Shown: positions 1 to 10,522 of the stretch, in pieces
Layout: every line of letters starts with the position of its first letter
Numbering within the stretch: the first letter of the stretch is position 1
Source of the DNA: Myxococcota bacterium
GTDB lineage: Bacteria > Myxococcota_A > Polyangia > Polyangiales > JANWZI01
Assembly: GCA_025054695.1 (NCBI GenBank)
Contig: JANWZI010000008.1
Location: forward strand, 1-64,000
DNA length: 64,000 bases
Reading direction: 5' to 3'
Program-made: the position numbers and the translations under genes
Notes under the pieces: model-generated
What the model was told of the DNA's origin: nothing
The model's database searches: none
The model's input: only the letters and a program-made list of their open reading frames with translations

Positions 1-1
1 C

Positions 2-208
2 ATCATGCGATGCGATCTGCTCGCCGAGGGCATCGTGGCGGCGAGCCGAAGTGTGGGGCTGCAGGTGCCGCTCGTCGTGCGGCTGGAGGGAACGAACGTC
101 GAGCAGGGCCGGCGAATCCTCGCCGAGAGCGGGCTGCGGTTGCACACCGCGACCACGATGGCCGAGGGGGCCCACACCATCGTGCGCATGGTTCGAGAGG
201 GAGGCTGA
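2..208 (+). CDS. sucC: Succinyl-CoA ligase beta subunit (C-terminal fragment)
   Basis: This is the last 68 codons of the beta subunit of succinyl-CoA synthetase, the TCA-cycle enzyme that interconverts succinyl-CoA and succinate with ATP or GTP formation. The visible part has the family motif IMRCD near the left edge and the [16 protein letters not shown] segment typical of the SucC C-terminus. The frame is open through the left edge, so the start lies outside the window. The stop is three bases before the GTG of sucD, as expected for the two subunits of one complex. No other family fits this ending. Confidence 0.95.
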   Translation: MMRCDLLAEGIVAASRSVGLQVPLVVRLEGTNVEQGRRILAESGLRLHTATTMAEGAHTIVRMVREGG

Positions 209-211
209 GCC

Positions 212-1087
212 GTGGCGATTCTCGTCGGTCCGGACTCGCGCGTTCTGTTCCAGGGCATCACGGGCTCGGCGGGCTCGTTCCACGCCCGACAATGCATGGC
301 GTACGGCACGCGCGTGGTCGCGGGCGTCGTTCCGGGGCGAGGGGGCCAGCGGTTCGACGACCAGGTGCCCATCTTCGACACCGTGCGTCAGGCCGTCGCG
401 GAGACCGGAGCGAACGTCTCGTGCGTATTCGTTCCCCCGGCGTTCGCGGCCGACGCCATCCTCGAGGCCATTGACGCCGGCATCGAGCTGGTGGTGGCCA
501 TCACCGAGGGCATCCCCGTGCTCGACATGCTGCGCGTGCGACGGGTGCTCGACGGGCAGAGCCGGACCCGTCTGCTGGGGCCGAACTGTCCCGGCGTCAT
601 CACGCCGGGGGCGCGCTGCAAGGTCGGCATCATGCCCGGCCACATCCACCGCCCCGGCCCCATCGGCGTCGTCTCGCGCTCCGGCACGCTGACCTACGAG
701 GCCGTCTTTCAGCTCAGCGAGCTCGGCCTGGGGCAGAGCACGTGCGTCGGCATCGGCGGCGACCCCGTCCAGGGCCTGGACTTCGTGGACGTGCTCCGAC
801 TGTTCGCCGAGGATCCGGAGACGAAGGGCGTGGTGTTGATCGGGGAAATCGGCGGCGCGGCCGAGGAGCGAGCGGCCGAGTACATTCGCAACCACTTCCG
901 CAAGCCCGTCGCGGCGTTCATCGCGGGCCGCACGGCTCCGCCCGGCAAGCGCATGGGGCACGCCGGAGCCATCATCGCGGGCGGCAAGGGCACGGCGGAG
1001 GCCAAGATCGCCGCGCTCGAGGCGGCCGGTGTGCGGATCGCGCCGACGCCCAGCGAAATGGGCAAGACGATGGCCGCCATGCTATAG
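212..1087 (+). CDS. sucD: Succinyl-CoA ligase alpha subunit
   Basis: Alpha subunit of succinyl-CoA synthetase, 291 aa, the usual length. The N-terminal CoA-binding Rossmann part includes [13 protein letters not shown] (about 15-27). [10 protein letters not shown] (121-130) and [10 protein letters not shown] follow. The phosphorylated histidine is H250 in RMGHAGAI. The GTG at 212 is chosen because a GGGAGG ribosome-binding site lies just upstream inside the end of sucC and the protein begins MAILV as homologues do. Together with SucC it makes succinyl-CoA, which is also the acyl donor used by DapD three genes downstream. Confidence 0.97.
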   Translation: MAILVGPDSRVLFQGITGSAGSFHARQCMAYGTRVVAGVVPGRGGQRFDDQVPIFDTVRQAVAETGANVSCVFVPPAFAADAILEAIDAGIELVVAITEGIPVLDMLRVRRVLDGQSRTRLLGPNCPGVITPGARCKVGIMPGHIHRPGPIGVVSRSGTLTYEAVFQLSELGLGQSTCVGIGGDPVQGLDFVDVLRLFAEDPETKGVVLIGEIGGAAEERAAEYIRNHFRKPVAAFIAGRTAPPGKRMGHAGAIIAGGKGTAEAKIAALEAAGVRIAPTPSEMGKTMAAML

Positions 1088-1120
1088 GCGCGCGCGCTTC
1101 CGACCGGAGTCGACACGTCC

Positions 1121-1540
1121 ATGGCGTTCGAACGCACGCTGTTCATCATCAAGCCCGATGCCGTCGAGCAGCGGCACGTGGGGGAAATCCTCGCCGCGAT
1201 CGAGACGTCGGGGCTCGTGCTGCGCGCGCTGCGCATGATGCACCTGACGCGCGGACAGGCCGAGGCCTTCTACGCGGTTCACCGCGCTCGACCGTTCTTC
1301 GACGAGCTGGTGCGGTTCATGACCCGGGGCCCCGTCGTCGTCGGCGTGCTCGAGGGCGACGACGCCATCGCGCGCTGGCGCACGTTGATGGGAGCGACCG
1401 ATCCGGCCAAGGCGGCCGAGGGGACGGTTCGCCGCCGTTTCGGCCGCGACGTCGGCGAGAATGCCGTACACGGAAGCGATTCCCCGGAGACGGCCCGCAC
1501 GGAAGTGGCATTCTTCTTTCCAGGCTACGAGCTCGGCTGA
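1121..1540 (+). CDS. ndk: Nucleoside diphosphate kinase
   Basis: 139-aa Ndk, which transfers the gamma-phosphate between nucleoside triphosphates and diphosphates through a phosphohistidine. The N-terminus has the conserved [12 protein letters not shown], and the active-site motif [12 protein letters not shown] places the catalytic histidine at H117. Length and ending match bacterial Ndk. It lies 33 bp after sucD and 30 bp before dapD in the same direction. Ndk next to succinyl-CoA synthetase makes sense because it equilibrates the ATP/GTP made by that enzyme. Confidence 0.97.
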   Translation: MAFERTLFIIKPDAVEQRHVGEILAAIETSGLVLRALRMMHLTRGQAEAFYAVHRARPFFDELVRFMTRGPVVVGVLEGDDAIARWRTLMGATDPAKAAEGTVRRRFGRDVGENAVHGSDSPETARTEVAFFFPGYELG

Positions 1541-1570
1541 AGAAGCGGGCGGTCGAGCGCCGGGGCCATC

Positions 1571-2428
1571 GTGCACGAGCAGAACCAGGCGCCGCAGCCG
1601 GACGAGACGAGCCGGTGGGTCGAGCGCGTCGAGCGGGCTTGGGAAGACCGCTCGCGACTCGCGGAGCCGGAGTACGCCTCGGCCGTCGAGTCGACGGTCG
1701 CGGCGCTCGACGAGGGGCGAGTGCGCGTCGCGACCTACGACGCGACGCGTGATGCGTGGATCACGCACGGGTGGATCAAGCAGGCGATTCTGCTCTATTT
1801 CGCGCTCCGAGGGCTCGAGCGCATCGAGGTGGGGCCGTTCGAGTTCCACGACAAGATCCCGCTGAAGCGGGGCCTCGATGCCGCGCGCGTTCGCGTGGTC
1901 CCGCCAGGCGTCGCGCGCTACGGCAGTCACCTCGAGCCGGGCGTCGTCCTGATGCCCGGCTACGTCAACATCGGTGCGTGGGTCGGCGCCGGAACCATGG
2001 TCGATACGTGGGCGACCGTCGGCAGTTGTGCGCAGATCGGCAGCGGCGTGCATCTGTCCGGCGGCGTCGGCATCGGTGGGGTGCTGGAGCCACCGATGGC
2101 GCAGCCGGTCATCGTCGAGGACGGCGCGTTCGTCGGTTCGCGCGCCGTGATCGTCGAGGGGGTGCGCGTCGGCCGCGAGGCGGTGATCGGAGCGGGCGTC
2201 GTGCTGACGGCGTCGACGAAGATCATCGACGTGACGGGCCCCGAGCCCGTCGAGCGCACGGGGTACGTTCCACCGCGGGCCGTGGTGATTTCCGGAACGC
2301 GTCCGCGCCGCTTTGCCGCCGGCGAGTACGGCGTGCCCTGCGCGCTCGTCGTCGGCTGGCGGGACGAGCGGACCGACCGGAAGGTTTCGCTCGAGAAGGC
2401 GTTGCGCGACTTCGGGGTGCCGGCGTGA
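1571..2428 (+). CDS. dapD: Tetrahydrodipicolinate N-succinyltransferase
   Basis: DapD, 285 aa, transfers a succinyl group from succinyl-CoA to tetrahydrodipicolinate in the succinylase branch of lysine and diaminopimelate synthesis. The N-terminal helical domain (about 1-100) is followed by a left-handed beta-helix of hexapeptide repeats (about 105-230: VVLMPGYVNIGAWVGAGTMV, GSCAQIGSGVHLSGGVGIGG). VLEPPMAQPVIVEDGAFVGS is typical of the family. It starts at GTG 1571. The stop overlaps the dapE start by four bases, so the two enzymes are probably translationally coupled. Confidence 0.96.
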   Translation: MHEQNQAPQPDETSRWVERVERAWEDRSRLAEPEYASAVESTVAALDEGRVRVATYDATRDAWITHGWIKQAILLYFALRGLERIEVGPFEFHDKIPLKRGLDAARVRVVPPGVARYGSHLEPGVVLMPGYVNIGAWVGAGTMVDTWATVGSCAQIGSGVHLSGGVGIGGVLEPPMAQPVIVEDGAFVGSRAVIVEGVRVGREAVIGAGVVLTASTKIIDVTGPEPVERTGYVPPRAVVISGTRPRRFAAGEYGVPCALVVGWRDERTDRKVSLEKALRDFGVPA

Positions 2429-3522
2429 CCGACGTAGAACCGGAGGGCGCCCTCGTCCGCACGTTGCTCGACCTCGTCTCGATTCCGAGCCCCACCGGCG
2501 AGGAAAGGGCGCTGTGCGACCACGTCGAGGCGCGGCTCACGCGGACGTTGCCGGACGCGGAGCGATGGCGGATCGGCGACAGCCTCGTGGTTCGGCTGCC
2601 GGCGAGCGCCGCCGGGGCCCCGGCGATCGGTCTCGTCGGACACCTCGACGTGGTGCGCACGGAGCACGACGGCCCGCCGCGCCTGGAGGGGCAGCGCCTC
2701 TTCGGCCCCGGCGCGGCCGACATGAAAAGCGGACTCGCCGTGATGATCGAGCTCGCCGAGCGGCTCCCCCACGAGCCTCGAGGCTGCGAGATCTGGCTCG
2801 TCTTCTACGCGCGCGAGGAAGGGCCTTATGCGGAGAATGCGCTGGGGCCGTTGCTCGAGACCCTCGAGCCGCTGCGAAAGCTCTCGTTCGCCATCTGCCT
2901 CGAGCCGAGCGACAACAAGCTGCAGCTCGGTTGCATGGGTAGCCTGCACGCCACCGTGCGGTTCCGCGGGCGAACGGCGCACAGCGCGCGGCCATGGCAG
3001 GGCGAGAATGCGATCGTCAAGGCGGCCCCGCTCCTCGAGGCCATGGGTCGGCTTGCGCCGCGCGACGTCCACCTCGACGGCTTGTGCTTTCGCGAGGTGC
3101 TCGCGCCCACGCTCGCCCGCGGGGGACGCGGGCGCAACATCGTGCCGGATCTCTTCGAGATCAATGTGAACGTACGCTTCGCACCGGGCAGGAAGGCCGA
3201 AGAAGTCTTCGACGAGCTGCGCGACTGGATCGGCCCGCAGGCCGAATGCGAGCTCGTCGACGCTTCCCCCGCGGCACGGCCCCATGCGGACCATCCGTTC
3301 GTCCGGAGGCTGGTCGGCTGTGGCATCTCGACGGTCGAGCCCAAACAGGCGTGGACCGACGTGGCGCGATTCGATGCGATCGGGGTCCCTGCCGTCAACT
3401 TCGGTCCCGGAACGCAGGCGCAGGCACACCAGCGCAACGAGTGGACGGAGGTGCGGGCGCTCGTCGTCGCCCACGACGTGCTGGCGAGGTTCGTCCGATC
3501 GTTCGAGTCGAGCAGCTGCTGA
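2425..3522 (+). CDS. dapE: Succinyl-diaminopimelate desuccinylase
   Basis: 365-aa M20-family metallopeptidase that removes succinate from N-succinyl-LL-diaminopimelate. Visible metal and catalytic motifs are GHLDVV (H73), GAADMKSG (D99) and YAREEGP (E131/E132). RFRGRTAHSARPWQGENAI is the dimerisation/lid segment and FGPG near the C-terminus carries the last part of the site. The GTG at 2425 overlaps the dapD stop as GTGA, which fixes the start, and the protein starts MTDVEPEG. A generic M20 deacylase is the alternative, but the coupling to dapD makes DapE the best reading. Confidence 0.94.
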   Translation: MTDVEPEGALVRTLLDLVSIPSPTGEERALCDHVEARLTRTLPDAERWRIGDSLVVRLPASAAGAPAIGLVGHLDVVRTEHDGPPRLEGQRLFGPGAADMKSGLAVMIELAERLPHEPRGCEIWLVFYAREEGPYAENALGPLLETLEPLRKLSFAICLEPSDNKLQLGCMGSLHATVRFRGRTAHSARPWQGENAIVKAAPLLEAMGRLAPRDVHLDGLCFREVLAPTLARGGRGRNIVPDLFEINVNVRFAPGRKAEEVFDELRDWIGPQAECELVDASPAARPHADHPFVRRLVGCGISTVEPKQAWTDVARFDAIGVPAVNFGPGTQAQAHQRNEWTEVRALVVAHDVLARFVRSFESSSC

Positions 3523-3576
3523 CCGACAGCGGCGATCGGGTTGGTCCACGCTGCCCACCGGGGTTGCGAGTTGGAG

Positions 3577-3606
3577 CCCGAGCCGGTGTCCGAGACCGAG
3601 ACGGAC
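3577..3606. repeat. Short NCCGAG hexamer repeat (locus 1 of 7)
   Basis: About five degenerate hexamers (cccgag, ccggtg, tccgag, accgag, acggac) lie between the convergent ends of dapE and rpsT. It is the weakest of the seven copies in the window and would not be called alone; its phase and consensus match the array at 4024-4101. Confidence 0.5.
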
Positions 3607-3683
3607 TGAAGCCGCGCTCGAGCAAGCTGGCTTCCGCCGTCAGACGGTTGCGCACGCGCCGGACGGCACGCTCGGCGCCGCCC

Positions 3684-3947
3684 TCAGCGCATCGCGGCGA
3701 CGCGCTGGCTGAGCCGCGAGATGTAACGCGAGCCCGTGTTGCGATGAAATACGCCTTTGCTCACGGCCATGTCGATGCGGCGTGCGGCTTCGCGAAGCAG
3801 CTTCTGCGCCTCGGCACGGTCGCCCCGCGCGATCGCGGCGCGCACGCGCTTGATCCACGTGCGAACAGCCGTGCGCACGCTGCGTCGGCGTGCGGTGCGG
3901 GCGATCGTCTGTCGGTGACGCTTTTCTGCGGAGGCGTGGTTGGCCAC
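3684..3947 (-). CDS. rpsT: 30S ribosomal protein S20
   Basis: 87-aa basic protein of the small ribosomal subunit that binds 16S rRNA. It begins with the typical ANHASAEKRHRQ and continues with RTWIKRVRAAIARGD and FHRNTGSRYISRLS, all hallmarks of S20. The start is GTG at 3947, with GGAG 10-14 bases upstream. It stands alone on the minus strand, convergent with dapE and divergent from the lipoprotein at 4122. A CTCGGN/NCCGAG array lies 77 bp upstream, where a promoter would be expected. Confidence 0.97.
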   Translation of the reverse strand: MANHASAEKRHRQTIARTARRRSVRTAVRTWIKRVRAAIARGDRAEAQKLLREAARRIDMAVSKGVFHRNTGSRYISRLSQRVAAMR

Positions 3948-4023
3948 GGTGGGGTATCTCCGGGGGCGACGCTCGTAACACGGGCGCGTTCCCAGTCAAG
4001 TGGGCCCCGAATCGAAGTGTGCG

Positions 4024-4101
4024 TCCGAGACTGAGCCCGAGGCCGAGCCGGAGTCCGAGACCGAGTCCGAGCCCGAGTCCGAGACCGAGCCCGAGCCCGA
4101 G
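4024..4101. repeat. NCCGAG hexamer array (locus 2 of 7)
   Basis: Thirteen uninterrupted hexamers. Eleven fit NCCGAG exactly, and the variable base reads T,A,C,G,C,T,A,T,C,T,A,C,C through the array. It fills the space between the divergent rpsT start (3947) and the lipoprotein start (4122), so it overlaps or borders both promoters. On the minus strand one frame reads Leu-Gly repeats with the variable base at the glycine wobble position. Confidence 0.9.
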
Positions 4102-4121
4102 CCGTTGCGACAGCGTCGCTT

Positions 4122-5297
4122 GTGTCCGCCATGGGCCGTGGCAGCATCGTCGGTGTGCGCCCGACGCTCTTCGTGAGCCTCCTTTCGTGGTTGCCTGTCG
4201 CCTGCGCACAGGGAGGAAGCGGGCGGCGCGACGCGGGACCGGCGCACGAGAGCGGGCTGACGGACGTCGACGACGTTCCCGACGCGTCGGAGGAACCACG
4301 GGTTGGATTGGACGCGGAGGTCGAAGGGAGCCCGGATGCTCCCTCGCACGACGTACCGGTCGAGTCGACCGGCGCGGAGGATGCGCGCGACGACGACGGC
4401 GCGCCACTGGGGCTCGACGGCGGCGGGGACGGATCGCGCGATGCAGGGATCGATGGCGGCTCCGACGGCGGGCCCGACGCCGGTGTGGACGGTGGCGGGA
4501 TTGACGCACCCGCCGTGCCCGCAATCACCTCGGTCGAACCGCGCGTGCTCGCGCACGGAGCGCGAATCGTGCTGCGGGGCAGCGGGCTGTCGGGGCCGAC
4601 GGGCGTCACGGTCGGTGGGGTCGCCCAGTCCTTTTCGACGATTTCCGATGGCGAGATCGTGCTCGCCGGCATCGACGACGCAACGCCGCTCGGTCCGCAG
4701 ACGATCGTCGTGGGGACCTCGCGCGGGCCGGCGAGCGCGGAGGCGACGGTCGTCCGGCTGCTCGTGAACGAGGTGGACGCGAACACGCCGGGAGAAGACC
4801 GCGAAGAATACGTCGAGCTGGCCACGGGCGTGCCGGGGGTGCGCATGGAGGGGTACGTCCTCGTGTTGTTCAACGGCGCGAGCGACACGATCTATGCATC
4901 GTACGACGTTTCGGGCATGGCCAACGACACGGGATTGCTTCTCGTTGCGCGGTCGGGCTTCGTACCGGCGCCGCAGATCGCGTTCTCGGGCTCGACCGAT
5001 CAGGTGCAGAACGGCCCCGATGCGGTCGCTGTGTACCGGGGCTCGACGGCGACGCACCCGGTACGCGGCACGTTGACGGCGGTCGACCTGATCGACGCGG
5101 TCGTCTATGGCGACAGCGCCGATCCGGCGCTCGTCGGGGCGCTCCTGTTGCCCGGTGCAGCCGCCGTTCACGTCGTCGAGGGAACCGCCACGACCGCGCC
5201 GATGCGGTCGATGTCCCGCTGCGGTAGCGCGCGGCGCGACGGGCGCGTCTGGATGTCCGGCGCGCGCACGCCCGGCGCGCCCAACGTCTGTCCCTGA
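4122..5297 (+). CDS. Putative lipoprotein with TIG/IPT and lamin-tail-like domains
   Basis: 391-aa exported protein of unknown role. The N-terminus has a hydrophobic stretch ending LLSWLPVACAQ, a plausible but imperfect lipobox. An Asp/Gly-rich low-complexity linker (about 30-125) is typical of myxobacterial surface lipoproteins. A TIG/IPT beta-sandwich (about 128-205) includes ITSVEPRVLAHG and LRGSGLSGPTGVTVGG. The C-terminal part (about 208-390) starts LLVNEVDAN and contains EEYVEL, as in the lamin-tail family, and ends in Cys-containing SRCGS and APNVCP. The position suggests an outer-surface binding protein. The ATG at 4122 is 20 bp after the repeat array; a slightly later start (GRGS) is possible. 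Confidence 0.8.
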   Translation: MSAMGRGSIVGVRPTLFVSLLSWLPVACAQGGSGRRDAGPAHESGLTDVDDVPDASEEPRVGLDAEVEGSPDAPSHDVPVESTGAEDARDDDGAPLGLDGGGDGSRDAGIDGGSDGGPDAGVDGGGIDAPAVPAITSVEPRVLAHGARIVLRGSGLSGPTGVTVGGVAQSFSTISDGEIVLAGIDDATPLGPQTIVVGTSRGPASAEATVVRLLVNEVDANTPGEDREEYVELATGVPGVRMEGYVLVLFNGASDTIYASYDVSGMANDTGLLLVARSGFVPAPQIAFSGSTDQVQNGPDAVAVYRGSTATHPVRGTLTAVDLIDAVVYGDSADPALVGALLLPGAAAVHVVEGTATTAPMRSMSRCGSARRDGRVWMSGARTPGAPNVCP

Positions 5298-5384
5298 CGC
5301 CGTCGCTCGCGCGGTCGGCCGCGGCGGCGGACCAGTTGCAGTTGCGCCACGTGGTGCCAGTACTCGGGGCCGAGGAGGTCACCC

Positions 5385-7712
5385 ATGAGGGTGCTGGCCA
5401 CGTGTCTCGGATTTCCCCGCATCGGTGTCGGCCGCGAGCTGAAGTGGGCCCTCGAGTCGTTCTGGGCGGGAACGAGCGGCCCTAACGAGCTGCACGCGGC
5501 GGCGGCGGGGCTTCGGGAACGCCACTGGAAGCTGCTGGGCGAGAAGGGCATCGATCACGTTCCGTCGAACGATTTCTCGCTCTACGACCACGTGCTCGAC
5601 ATGGCGGTCACGCTCGGTGTCGTTCCCACGCGCTATCGCGCGATTGCCGATCCGCTCGCGCGCCTGTTCGCCATGGCGCGCGGATTTCAGGACGAGCGCA
5701 GTGGCATGGACGTCCCCGCGCTCGAGATGACCAAGTGGTTCGACACCAACTATCACTACATCGTCCCGGAGCTGGAACCGGGACAGCGCTTCGAGCTCGA
5801 CGCATCCAAGGTTCTCGGAGAAATCGCGCAGGCGCGCGCCCTCGGCGTCGAGACACGCCCCGTGCTGCTCGGGCCGGTCTCGTTCCTGCTGCTCGCCAAG
5901 CGCGCGCCCTCGAGCCCTTCGGCGGGCTCGACGCTCGACGCGCTCGAGGCGCTACTCGAGACGTACGAGCGGCTTCTGGCGCAGCTGGCCGAGTCGCGCG
6001 TCGCGTGGGTCCAGCTCGACGAGCCCTGTCTGGTCACCGACCTCGGGCCGCAGGCCGTGGCGGCCTATCGCACGGCGCTGCCGCGTCTGGCCGCTTCGGG
6101 AAGCCGGCCTCGCATGCTGCTCGCGACGTACTTCGGTGCGCTCGGGGACAACGCGTCGCTCGCGCTCGACTCGGGCTTCGACGCGCTGCACGTCGATCTC
6201 GTCCGCGCGCCCCTGCAGCTGGACGCGCTCCTCGCGGCGGTGCCGTCCTCGATGATTCTCTCGCTCGGGCTCGTCGACGGGCGAAACGTCTGGCGCACGG
6301 ATCTGGACGCGGCGGCGGACCAGCTGGACCGTGCGGTCGCAGCGCTGGGGCCCGCGCGCGTCTGGGTCGGGCCGTCGTGCTCGCTGTTGCACGTGCCCGT
6401 CGATCTGGACGCCGAGAAGTCCCTCGACGCGGAGTTGCGGAGCTGGATGGCGTTCGCCGTGCAGAAGCTCGAGGAGATCCGCGCGCTGGCCGATGCCGCG
6501 GGGGAGCGTGGGGCGCGGCGCGGTCCGGCCTGGGACGCGAGTCGGCACGCCGTCGCGTCGCGCCGCGCCTCGAGTCGGACGTGCGATCCGGCGGTGCGCC
6601 GCCGAGTCGGCGCGGTCGACGAGACGATGCTGCGACGGTCGAGCCCGTACGCGCAGCGGTCGCGGCTGCAGCGAGCGCGTTTGCAGCTACCCGCCCTTCC
6701 GACGACCACGATCGGCTCGTTTCCGCAAACCGCCGAGGTGCGACGCACGCGTGCGAGCTGGAAGGCCGGACGACTGGACGACGCCGCCTACGAGTCGTTC
6801 CTGCGGGACGAGGTGGGGCGCTGCGTGCGGCTGCAGGAGCGGCTCGGGCTCGACGTGCTCGTGCACGGGGAGTTCGAGCGCACGGACATGGTCGAACATT
6901 TCGCCGAGCGGCTCTGCGGGTACGCCTTCACCGAGCACGGCTGGGTGCAGAGCTACGGGTCGCGCTGCGTGCGACCCCCGGTGCTCTACGGCGACGTCGC
7001 GCGCCCGCAGCCGATGACCGTATCGTGGGCGCGCTACGCGCAGTCGCTCACGCGCCGCCCCGTCAAGGGCATGCTCACGGGCCCCGTCACGATGCTGCAG
7101 TGGTCGTTCGTGCGCAACGATCTGCCGCGCGACGAGGTCTGCATGCAGGTGGCGCTCGCGCTTCGGGACGAGGTGGCCGATCTCGAGGCGGCCGGCATCG
7201 GCATCGTTCAGGTCGACGAGCCGGCCATCCGGGAAGGCCTGCCGCTGCGTGCGGCCGAGCGCGACGCCTATCTGCAGTGGGCCGTGCGCGCGTTCCGCCT
7301 CGCCACGAGCGGAGTGCGCGACGAGACGCAGATCCACACGCACATGTGTTACTCGCAGTTCGGCGACATGCTCGACGCCATCGCGGCGATGGATGCCGAC
7401 GTGCTCTCCATCGAGAGCTCGCGCTCGGAAATGGAGCTGCTCGACGACTTTGCGCGCTTCCGATACCCCAACGAGATCGGCCCGGGGGTCTACGACGTCC
7501 ATTCGCCCCGCGTCCCTTCGGTCCGCGAGCTGGTCGAACGCATCGAGCGGGCACTGCGCGTGCTTCCGCCCGAGCGGGTGTGGGTGAACCCCGACTGCGG
7601 GCTGAAAACCCGGGGATGGCCGGAGGTCGAGGCCGCCCTCGAGCGAATGGTGCAGGCGGCGAGACAGGTGCGGGCACGGCTCGCGGAGCAGACCGGCGCG
7701 ACGGCGCATTGA
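5385..7712 (+). CDS. metE: Cobalamin-independent methionine synthase
   Basis: 775-aa MetE, which transfers the methyl group of 5-methyltetrahydropteroyl-triglutamate to homocysteine, the last step of methionine synthesis. The N-terminal barrel begins LGFPRIGVGRELK and has MTKWFDTNYHYIVPEL. The C-terminal barrel begins LPTTTIGSFPQT (about 440). Zinc and homocysteine ligands are visible in HTHMCYSQ (about 650-657), IESSRSEMELL and NPDCGLKTRGW (about 735). A strong Shine-Dalgarno, GGAGGT at 5374-5379, is five bases from the ATG. The upstream gap is only 87 bp and shows no cobalamin or SAM riboswitch that I can recognise. Confidence 0.97.
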   Translation: MRVLATCLGFPRIGVGRELKWALESFWAGTSGPNELHAAAAGLRERHWKLLGEKGIDHVPSNDFSLYDHVLDMAVTLGVVPTRYRAIADPLARLFAMARGFQDERSGMDVPALEMTKWFDTNYHYIVPELEPGQRFELDASKVLGEIAQARALGVETRPVLLGPVSFLLLAKRAPSSPSAGSTLDALEALLETYERLLAQLAESRVAWVQLDEPCLVTDLGPQAVAAYRTALPRLAASGSRPRMLLATYFGALGDNASLALDSGFDALHVDLVRAPLQLDALLAAVPSSMILSLGLVDGRNVWRTDLDAAADQLDRAVAALGPARVWVGPSCSLLHVPVDLDAEKSLDAELRSWMAFAVQKLEEIRALADAAGERGARRGPAWDASRHAVASRRASSRTCDPAVRRRVGAVDETMLRRSSPYAQRSRLQRARLQLPALPTTTIGSFPQTAEVRRTRASWKAGRLDDAAYESFLRDEVGRCVRLQERLGLDVLVHGEFERTDMVEHFAERLCGYAFTEHGWVQSYGSRCVRPPVLYGDVARPQPMTVSWARYAQSLTRRPVKGMLTGPVTMLQWSFVRNDLPRDEVCMQVALALRDEVADLEAAGIGIVQVDEPAIREGLPLRAAERDAYLQWAVRAFRLATSGVRDETQIHTHMCYSQFGDMLDAIAAMDADVLSIESSRSEMELLDDFARFRYPNEIGPGVYDVHSPRVPSVRELVERIERALRVLPPERVWVNPDCGLKTRGWPEVEAALERMVQAARQVRARLAEQTGATAH

Positions 7713-7767
7713 GGGCCTCGAGAGCGGCCTGGGCTCGCCCCGGCGGCCGACGGGCCGTTCCGTACGC

Positions 7768-8946
7768 TCAGGGCGTCAAGCCGTAGCGCGCCACGATCCA
7801 CTCTCGCACGGTGCGCAACGCCACGCGCAGATCGGGTGTGGCCTCCGTGTAGAACGCGACCGAGGTGCGCGGTTCCTGACCCAGGTCCGCGCACATCCGC
7901 TCGAGCTGTCGGCGCGCATCCTCGGCGATGGGCCCGCTGTCACGCGCCACGGCGTACAGCGCGATGCGCCCCGCTTGCAGCGCATCCCGCGTTCGCGCCC
8001 AGGTCGCGGCGCCCAGAAACGGTGGATAGGGCGCGTGCACGCCCCGACCGTCGGCGGTGGGGCCCTCGTGGCTCGCGGCGTCCGTCAGGATGACCACGGC
8101 GCGCTCGGCGTCGGGCCGCCAGCAGCCGCCGCGATCGAGCCCCTCGCGGCAGTCGAACGGCTTGGCCGTCGGGTGCGGGTCCAGGCCCGCCAGGGTCGCC
8201 AGGGCCTCGACGCCGGAGTCGGGAAGATCGCCCCCGTGAGTGGCCGGGAGGACTTCGAGCGCCGATTCGATCTGCTCGCGGACGTTCGTCGGAGCGACGA
8301 CGCCCTGGAACGGAACATCGGTCGTGCCGGGCGATATCCATCCCCCCGCCGGTGAAAAATCGCTGTAGACGGCGAGGCCGACGCGCACGTCGCCCGACTC
8401 GAGCAACGGTCGGACGAGCTCGTCACGGATTCGACCGCGGTTGCGCGCGACGATGGGGCTGTGTGTGGCGGTCACGTCGATGAGCACCATCACGTCGAGG
8501 GGGCAGCTCGCTCGCGGCCATCGGCACGATTCGGAACAACGCTGTTCGAGACGGCCCACCCGGCCGCAACTCGTCTCGCGCGAGTCCCCGGGGTGGCATT
8601 CGCCTTCTCCCGCGCACGGCTCGTAGGACCATCGGCCGGGAGCGACGCACGTGCGCACCTGTAGCCCGCAACGCCCGCACGGAATCGTTTCGCGCAGCCC
8701 GACGGCCGTGCACTCCGGCGGCGGGCCGGTGTCGCGCGCACCCGCCTCCGGCCTCGATCCGTCGCGCGATGGCGCATCGGCATCGGGCCGCGGCGTGCCG
8801 GTGTCGGACCCCCCCGCGTCCATGCGTCCGTGGGCTGCGGAGGCGTCCGCGCGGAAGGCTTCCTCGTCGACCGCCGTCAAGGCGCTGCACGAGACCTGGA
8901 GCGACGCCAGGAGCACGGCCCTCGCGACGCGCAGCGCGGCCCACAT
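7768..8946 (-). CDS. VWA-domain lipoprotein
   Basis: 392-aa exported protein. The chosen ATG (8946) gives a short signal peptide ending LLASLQVSC, a good lipobox; longer upstream starts lack a signal. An Asp/Gly/Pro-rich linker (about 25-65) is followed by a Cys-rich stretch (about 66-145, with CGRCGLQVRTC and CAGEGECHPGD). A von Willebrand factor A domain (about 148-390) begins VMVLIDVTATHS, where D-x-T-x-T replaces the usual MIDAS D-x-S-x-S, and later has VILTDAASHEG. It probably binds a ligand or metal at the outer membrane; the ligand is unknown. It is convergent with metE and divergent from the kinase at 9179. Confidence 0.85.
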   Translation of the reverse strand: MWAALRVARAVLLASLQVSCSALTAVDEEAFRADASAAHGRMDAGGSDTGTPRPDADAPSRDGSRPEAGARDTGPPPECTAVGLRETIPCGRCGLQVRTCVAPGRWSYEPCAGEGECHPGDSRETSCGRVGRLEQRCSESCRWPRASCPLDVMVLIDVTATHSPIVARNRGRIRDELVRPLLESGDVRVGLAVYSDFSPAGGWISPGTTDVPFQGVVAPTNVREQIESALEVLPATHGGDLPDSGVEALATLAGLDPHPTAKPFDCREGLDRGGCWRPDAERAVVILTDAASHEGPTADGRGVHAPYPPFLGAATWARTRDALQAGRIALYAVARDSGPIAEDARRQLERMCADLGQEPRTSVAFYTEATPDLRVALRTVREWIVARYGLTP

Positions 8947-9178
8947 CGACTCGCCAAGGTAGCATGTCGATGCGATGGAGAGCACCGGTCGGACGTCACG
9001 CTGCGGGCCTTGCGTCGGTTGCCGCTGACAACGTGCCCGGAACGTGCCCTCGACGTCGGCTCCGATTCGGACCGACGCGACCCGTCGCGAGCATCGCGCG
9101 ATGCGTCCGGCGTCGTCGTCGTGACACCGGGACGCCACGAGTGCGTTCGCGGCGCGCCGCGCACACCGATGCGCTCTG

Positions 9179-10522
<1,344 letters not shown>

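Noticed and set aside
1960-3558. Minus-strand 532-codon reading frame over dapD-dapE
   Set aside because: Antisense to two clear enzymes; stop-free only because of high GC.
5298-5384. Cobalamin, SAM or SAH riboswitch before metE
   Set aside because: Gap of only 87 bp without the conserved boxes; a strong Shine-Dalgarno suffices for the start.
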